Source: Oscillospiraceae bacterium (GTDB lineage Bacteria > Bacillota > Clostridia > Oscillospirales > Ruminococcaceae). Taken from it: a stretch of 64,000 bases of DNA. Each line of letters starts with the position of its first letter. Within the stretch, counting starts at the first letter, position 1. The stretch lies in contig JAFUHM010000005.1 in the NCBI GenBank assembly GCA_017468865.1, forward strand, positions 1-64,000. The letters run 5' to 3'. Positions 59,868-64,000 of the stretch are shown here, piece by piece. The notes under the pieces are model-generated. The model did not search any database. It saw only the letters and a list, made by a program, of their open reading frames with translations, and was not told the origin of the DNA. A program made the translations under genes and the position numbers.

Positions 59868-61235
59868 ATGACAATACTTCTTTTAGCGGTGCTGATCGTC
59901 ACGGAGATCGCATTTCTTGCCGCAGAGAGAGCCACATCCGACAAGAATGACTGGAACAGAAAGCGTCTGCTCGCAGATCTGGCTGAACTTGCCGTTTTCG
60001 GCATAATGCTCTTGCTTCCTGATATCGACCTGTCTTTCAGGTTTACGGGGCTGATCGTTATCCTTCTGATAAGGCTTATTGTTGCAGGGATAAGATATCT
60101 TGCAGGGAGAAAGACCGAGAAGCGGAAAACGATGGCAGGCAAGATAATGAGCCTTATTCTGAGCGGTGCGATGTTCACTTCTGCGATAGTGCCTGCGTTT
60201 CTTTTCAGAAGCTATACGGGCAGACCGCTGACAGGGAAATACACCCCTGCATCCTGTACGGCGATACTGACAGACACTTCGAGGAGGGAGACCTTCGAAC
60301 AGGACGGTTCGTTCCGTGAAGTTCCCGTGCATCTGTTCTATCCCGCCGAAGCGGAAGGGATACCCGATCATTCGCTCCCTCTTGTGATATTCAGCCACGG
60401 TGCATTCGGCTGGTATCAGAGCAATATGTCCGCATATCTGGAACTTGCAAGCAACGGCTATGTGGTGGCAAGCATCGAACATCCCTATCATTCACTGTTT
60501 ACCCACGACACATCCGGAAAGCTCATCCCGGTCAACAGTCAGTTTATGAACGATGCCCTGACTATCGGGAACGGTGATGCGGAGGATACAGAACGTGAAG
60601 AAGTATTCCGCACGGAATGTGAATGGATAGAGCTTCGTACCGCCGATATGGGATTTGCCGTTGATACGATGAAACAGACAGCAGTGACACAGGACTTCTC
60701 TGCCTGGACTTTCACCGAAGGCGACAAGGCGCAGTTTGAAACGGCGGCTCGGCTTATGGACACGGACAAGATAGGTCTTATGGGACATTCCCTCGGCGGT
60801 GCGGCTGCGGTCACGGTCGGCAGACGTGATGATATATCCGCAGTCATCGACATTGACGGCACGATGATAGGTGAGCAGGAAGGCTTTGAGGACGGCAGGT
60901 ATATCATCAATGAGGAGCCTTACACCGCTCCCCTGCTCGATATCTATAATGAGCACCATCACAGCGACTGCATTGAGGCAAGGAATACAGGCTATGCTTA
61001 TGCGAACAATATTGTCCTTGACAATGCAGAAAATGCGTACAGCACATATTTTGTCGGAGCAGATCATATGAATATGACCGATCTTCCCCTGATATCGCCT
61101 TTCTTTGCAAAGCAGCTTGGCACAGGAGAGATCGATCCCGAAAAATGCACGGATACACTGAACAAACTCATACTTGACTTTTATGACTGCTATCTGAAAG
61201 GGCAGGGCGAATTCAGCGTGCAGGAACACTATTGA
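59868..61235 (+). CDS. Membrane-anchored PAF-acetylhydrolase-like alpha/beta hydrolase
   Basis: A 455-residue protein. N-terminal region (1 to about 110) has four hydrophobic helices (ILLLAVLIVTEIAFLAA; ELAVFGIMLLLP; GLIVILLIRLIVAGI; IMSLILSGAMFTSAIV). The rest is an alpha/beta hydrolase: oxyanion strand VIFSHGAFGW, nucleophile elbow GLMGHSLGGAAA, acid-bearing VIDIDGTMIG and late His in FVGADHMNMTD. This order is that of platelet-activating-factor acetylhydrolase II. The hydrolysed lipid or ester is unknown. Start 59868 with GAAAGG upstream. The LytTR gene follows after 7 nt. Confidence 0.85.
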   Translation: MTILLLAVLIVTEIAFLAAERATSDKNDWNRKRLLADLAELAVFGIMLLLPDIDLSFRFTGLIVILLIRLIVAGIRYLAGRKTEKRKTMAGKIMSLILSGAMFTSAIVPAFLFRSYTGRPLTGKYTPASCTAILTDTSRRETFEQDGSFREVPVHLFYPAEAEGIPDHSLPLVIFSHGAFGWYQSNMSAYLELASNGYVVASIEHPYHSLFTHDTSGKLIPVNSQFMNDALTIGNGDAEDTEREEVFRTECEWIELRTADMGFAVDTMKQTAVTQDFSAWTFTEGDKAQFETAARLMDTDKIGLMGHSLGGAAAVTVGRRDDISAVIDIDGTMIGEQEGFEDGRYIINEEPYTAPLLDIYNEHHHSDCIEARNTGYAYANNIVLDNAENAYSTYFVGADHMNMTDLPLISPFFAKQLGTGEIDPEKCTDTLNKLILDFYDCYLKGQGEFSVQEHY

Positions 61236-61242
61236 GGATATT

Positions 61243-61680
61243 ATGGATATCAGGATCGTAAGCATCGGAGCGGAAAAGCAGGAATATATCGAGATCGGCT
61301 GCCACAAAGCAGATGAGAATATCAATGAGATAGTATCCTTCATAAAATCCCGTCAGGGTGCAGTTGAAGGTACGAAAGATGACAGGCAGTATCAGCTTCC
61401 CGTGGTGGATATCTTCTACATCGAATCGGTGGACGACAGGGCCTTCATCTATCTGGAGAAGGACTGCTACGAATCACGCAAAAAGCTCTATGAGTTTGAG
61501 GAAGTGCTGGCTTCACGGAGGTTTGCAAGGATATCCAAAGCGGTCATCATCAATCTGATGAAGATCTTGTCCATATCCCCGGCACACAACGGACGCTTTC
61601 TGTGCAGGCTGACAAACGCTGAGGAAGTCATCATTTCCAGAAAATATGTACCGGATATCAAGGAAAAACTGAAGGGGTGA
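61243..61680 (+). CDS. LytTR DNA-binding regulator
   Basis: A 145-residue protein whose C-terminal 95 residues are a LytTR beta-type DNA-binding domain (VVDIFYIESVDDRAFIYL, RFARISKAVIINLMKI, SRKYVPDIKEKL). There is no receiver domain. Stand-alone LytTR genes followed by a DUF3021 membrane gene form a known regulatory pair in Firmicutes, usually autoregulated and controlling an adjacent membrane or transport gene. Here the DUF3021 gene follows after 4 nt. The hydrolase upstream may be its target or cargo. Confidence 0.92.
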   Translation: MDIRIVSIGAEKQEYIEIGCHKADENINEIVSFIKSRQGAVEGTKDDRQYQLPVVDIFYIESVDDRAFIYLEKDCYESRKKLYEFEEVLASRRFARISKAVIINLMKILSISPAHNGRFLCRLTNAEEVIISRKYVPDIKEKLKG

Positions 61681-61684
61681 AATA

Positions 61685-62119
61685 ATGAAAGAGCATATCA
61701 AGGAGATCGCAGGCAGCTATTTTATTTCGGTCACACTGATAAATATTGCCATATGCGTGACAGGGCTGATGTTCCGTCCTGAGCAGACATTCGGATATGA
61801 TGCGTTTTTGTTGCCGCTCATATTCGGACTGCTTACCGTTATCCCCACACTGATAATGTATACGGAGAAGGAACTGACGGTAAGACAGCTTTTACTGCGC
61901 AAGGCGATACAGCTTTCACTGGATATCGTCATTCTGCTCGCTGTGATATTTGCGGGAAATGAAATGAACAGAGAGACAGTGACCGCAGCCGTCGGTGTAT
62001 CGGTAAGCATAGTTGTTGTGTTCACCGCTGTCCACCTTATCGAATGGATGCTCGAACGGCGTACCGCAAAGCTGCTGACAGAGGAACTCACGGCATTCCA
62101 AAGGCGCAATTCCGCATAG
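61685..62119 (+). CDS. DUF3021 family four-helix membrane protein
   Basis: A 144-residue integral membrane protein with four hydrophobic helices (about 11-29, 40-59, 76-92 and 101-121) and a basic C-terminal tail (RRTAKLLTEELTAFQRRNS). DUF3021 members accompany LytTR regulators and are thought to inhibit or sense for them. The biochemical role is unproven. Translation is probably coupled to the LytTR gene (4-nt gap; GGGGTGA is the ribosome site). Confidence 0.88.
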   Translation: MKEHIKEIAGSYFISVTLINIAICVTGLMFRPEQTFGYDAFLLPLIFGLLTVIPTLIMYTEKELTVRQLLLRKAIQLSLDIVILLAVIFAGNEMNRETVTAAVGVSVSIVVVFTAVHLIEWMLERRTAKLLTEELTAFQRRNSA

Positions 62120-62159
62120 ATCCGCAGCACAGTGCGCACAAAAAGATACTCACTGCATA

Positions 62160-62188
62160 TTGACAAACACCGTTATTTGTGATATCAT
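62160..62188 (+). promoter_or_regulatory. Promoter of the TIM-barrel gene
   Basis: TTGACA (62160-62165), 17-bp spacer, TATCAT (62183-62188), extended -10 TGA. Confidence 0.8.
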
Positions 62189-62274
62189 ACTGTATACAGA
62201 ACTTGACCCGGATGTCGTATGACCGTTCCGGAGATCTCCGGCAGCACAGAACAAGACGAAAGAAGGCATCACAA

Positions 62275-63096
62275 ATGAACAGGATACTTTGCTCAACAGG
62301 TGCGCTCTTAGGAAGAGCCAACGGACGTGACTTCACTTTGCTTGCCGATCTTGAGAAAAGGCTCGAATGTGACGGATTTGAACTTATGATGTACGAAGAC
62401 TGGTATGAAAAAGCTGATGCTGCAGCGGCTTTTCTGAAAGGGCTGGAGAAGCCGTGTGTGACCTTTCATGTGGAAAAAAGGGTGGGCGACCTTATCAGCA
62501 GAAATGCCGAAGGCGATACCGAAAAGGCTGCGGAGCTTTTTGAGCTCAACTGCAAACTTGCACAGGAGATAGGTTCGGAGAAGCTCGTGCTGCACCTCTG
62601 GAGCGGCCTTGATTCCGATAAGGATATGCCTCATTGTATCGAAATGTACGCAATATGCAGGGATATTGCGCAAAAATATGATATTTTGCTCACTGTGGAG
62701 AATGTGGTATGCAACAGGAATGACCCTATCAGCGATATGCACACTGTACTCAAAGCATATCCCGATGCTGTCTTCACCTATGACACAAAAATGGCGGAAT
62801 TTCACGGTCAGCTTATGGATATCGCACTTGATGAGAACCGCCCTCTCTGGGAGAGAGTGGTCCATCTCCATGCCAACGACTACAAAGGCGGTATCAAGGA
62901 CTGGGCGAACCTGAAGACGCTGCATCTGGGTGAGGGACAGGCAGACCTTAAGGGCTTCTTTGATCTCGTAAGGGAGAGAGGTTACAAAGGTGACATCACA
63001 GTTGAGTCTACATCCTTCGGGAAAACTGACGGCATCATAGATGTCGATAAAATGAACGCAAGTCTTGCAAAGGCAAGGGAACTGATAAACGGGTAA
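62275..63096 (+). CDS. Xylose-isomerase-like TIM-barrel protein
   Basis: A 273-residue AP-endonuclease-2/xylose-isomerase-fold protein. Metal-ligand motifs of the superfamily are visible: LVLHLWSG (His), ILLTVENVVC (Glu), TYDTKMAEFHG (Asp, His), VHLHANDYKGG (His/Asp) and ITVEST (Glu). Members are sugar epimerases or isomerases; the substrate cannot be read. AAGAAGG fixes the start at 62275; the longer ORF from 62179 begins inside the promoter. Single gene. Confidence 0.87.
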   Translation: MNRILCSTGALLGRANGRDFTLLADLEKRLECDGFELMMYEDWYEKADAAAAFLKGLEKPCVTFHVEKRVGDLISRNAEGDTEKAAELFELNCKLAQEIGSEKLVLHLWSGLDSDKDMPHCIEMYAICRDIAQKYDILLTVENVVCNRNDPISDMHTVLKAYPDAVFTYDTKMAEFHGQLMDIALDENRPLWERVVHLHANDYKGGIKDWANLKTLHLGEGQADLKGFFDLVRERGYKGDITVESTSFGKTDGIIDVDKMNASLAKARELING

Positions 63097-63317
63097 CTGT
63101 TAGTGCAGCAGCATGACAGGCAACTATGAGCATCGAATGATCTCAGTATGACATGGAAAGAAATTGTCATATGAAATACTGCAGGATACATACAGAGGAT
63201 ACAGACTATCAGACCCAACAGCCCGGAGGATCGTTTACAGCGGAGCGTTCATCTGAAAAAGGCTGTATTCATGTATAGCTGAAAATGACGATGACGGGGC
63301 GGGAAAGGAAACACAGG

Positions 63318-63830
63318 ATGGCTATCAAGCAGGTGATTGTACTGCCATACGACGAGCAATGGAAGCAGGATTTTGCTGCAATAAAAAATGAGCTGACCAA
63401 TGCCCTGGACAGGCTCATCACAGGGATCGAATATGTGGGAAGCACTTCGGTGCAAGGTTTGTCTGCAAAGCCGGTTATTGATATCGATGTTGTGATCAAA
63501 GATGATACTGTGCTGGAAAATGTTATTGCAGCTTTGGCAGAGATAGGTTACAGGCATGAAGGGGACCTTGGCATCCCGGGACGTGAGGCTTTCAGATACG
63601 ACGGAAAAGAGCATCTGAGGAAACATCATTTATATGTATGCTGTGAGGATTCGGCGGAACTGAAAAGACACATGAGATTCAGAGATCATCTGCGGACTCA
63701 TCCTGATGCAGTGAGAGAATACAGCCGTATAAAAGAAGAAGGCGCCAAACTCTATCCTTACGATATGGATAGTTATATCAAACATAAATCTCCTTTCATT
63801 GAGAGGATATATGCACAAATAGGGATATGA
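63318..63830 (+). CDS. GrpB family protein (nucleotidyltransferase fold)
   Basis: A 170-residue GrpB/UPF0157 protein: VIVLPYDEQWKQDFAAIKNE, EYVGSTSVQGLSAKPVIDID (the nucleotidyltransferase-like GS...DID motif), HHLYVCC, RFRDHLRTHPDAVREYSRIK and KSPFIERI. The fold suggests nucleotidyl transfer; function not established. The start at 63318 follows AAAGGAAACACAGG; the ORF extension to 63285 has no site. No clear promoter in the preceding 220 bp. Confidence 0.92.
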   Translation: MAIKQVIVLPYDEQWKQDFAAIKNELTNALDRLITGIEYVGSTSVQGLSAKPVIDIDVVIKDDTVLENVIAALAEIGYRHEGDLGIPGREAFRYDGKEHLRKHHLYVCCEDSAELKRHMRFRDHLRTHPDAVREYSRIKEEGAKLYPYDMDSYIKHKSPFIERIYAQIGI

Positions 63831-64000
63831 TCATCCCGAGAGGATCGTATATCAGAGATCATAAGCGCTCTTTCCATGAAGAATTCGGGAGTGCGGAAGG
63901 TTTTTGAGAAGATCGGTGTACCGTCAGATATAAGATAAGCTTGAGGAAAAAGCTCAACAGATAGGCTGCTGTACAACGGCAGTTTCTGATGCGGTCTCTC
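63831..64000. other. Window end, nothing assigned
   Basis: 170 bp without a supported gene. A short open frame (about 63850-63938, containing MKNSGVRKVFEKIGVPSDIR) could be a remnant, but nothing identifies it. Confidence 0.4.

Overview
The window reads as chromosome of a Gram-positive, plant-fibre-degrading Clostridia of the Ruminococcus / Oscillospiraceae type. This is inferred from gene content: a dgt-dnaG-rpoD operon, an HPr-like protein without its catalytic histidine, clostridial single-chain PurL, small Firmicute families (DUF1292, DUF6465, DUF6171, LytTR-DUF3021), and pectin, arabinan and xylan enzymes. Species cannot be named from sequence alone. I see no prophage, insertion sequence or CRISPR array.

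Layout. 1-7.7 kb: 3' end of glutamate dehydrogenase gdhA, a Val-Asp-Cys tRNA operon, a secreted M23 peptidase, small conserved proteins, a structured RNA that is probably 6S RNA, an HPr-like protein and the tRNA methylthiotransferase MtaB. 7.7-12 kb: PurL and a GNAT acetyltransferase. 12-21.4 kb, minus strand: one tight run dgt, dnaG, two tandem sigma-A genes, an Rrf2 regulator, a GH27 glycosidase, a PH-domain protein, an FkbM methyltransferase and a small protein, headed by yigZ and rpmE. 21.4-25 kb: rpsO and pnp, separated by 650 bp of repeats and tandem hairpins. 25-28.8 kb: three secreted or lipid-anchored proteins and a HIT protein.

28.8-43.9 kb is a nearly complete intracellular pectin-catabolism locus: an ABC importer (binding protein and two permeases, no ATPase), GH105 unsaturated glucuronyl hydrolase, KduI, KduD, KdgK, KDPG aldolase, UxaA, UxaB, a divergent LacI-type regulator, UxaC and a pectinesterase without signal peptide. 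Oligogalacturonides would be imported, de-esterified, cut to monomers and routed by both the unsaturated (GH105-KduI-KduD) and saturated (UxaC-UxaB-UxaA) branches to 2-keto-3-deoxygluconate, then by KdgK and aldolase to pyruvate and glyceraldehyde 3-phosphate. Three near-identical 14-bp palindromes lie in the divergent promoter region. A GH51 arabinofuranosidase and a GH10 xylanase lipoprotein follow at 44-48 kb.

48-55 kb: a sulfur-assimilation operon (metY, cysK, Rrf2 regulator), then on the minus strand two membrane proteins with UBA-like N-termini, a two-component system, a thioredoxin-like protein and QueF. 55-59.6 kb is a visibly AT-richer accessory island with a surface protein and a lipoprotein ending in a PD-(D/E)XK-like nuclease domain that resembles a polymorphic toxin but has no visible immunity gene. 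59.6-64 kb: a membrane-anchored PAF-acetylhydrolase-like enzyme with a LytTR/DUF3021 pair, a TIM-barrel sugar epimerase-like protein and a GrpB protein.

Most promising observations: the tandem sigma-A paralogues, the hairpin array upstream of pnp, a palindromic element sitting at the stop codons of purL, rpsO and queF, the orphan nuclease lipoprotein, and a consensus promoter at 46.25 kb with no gene immediately behind it.
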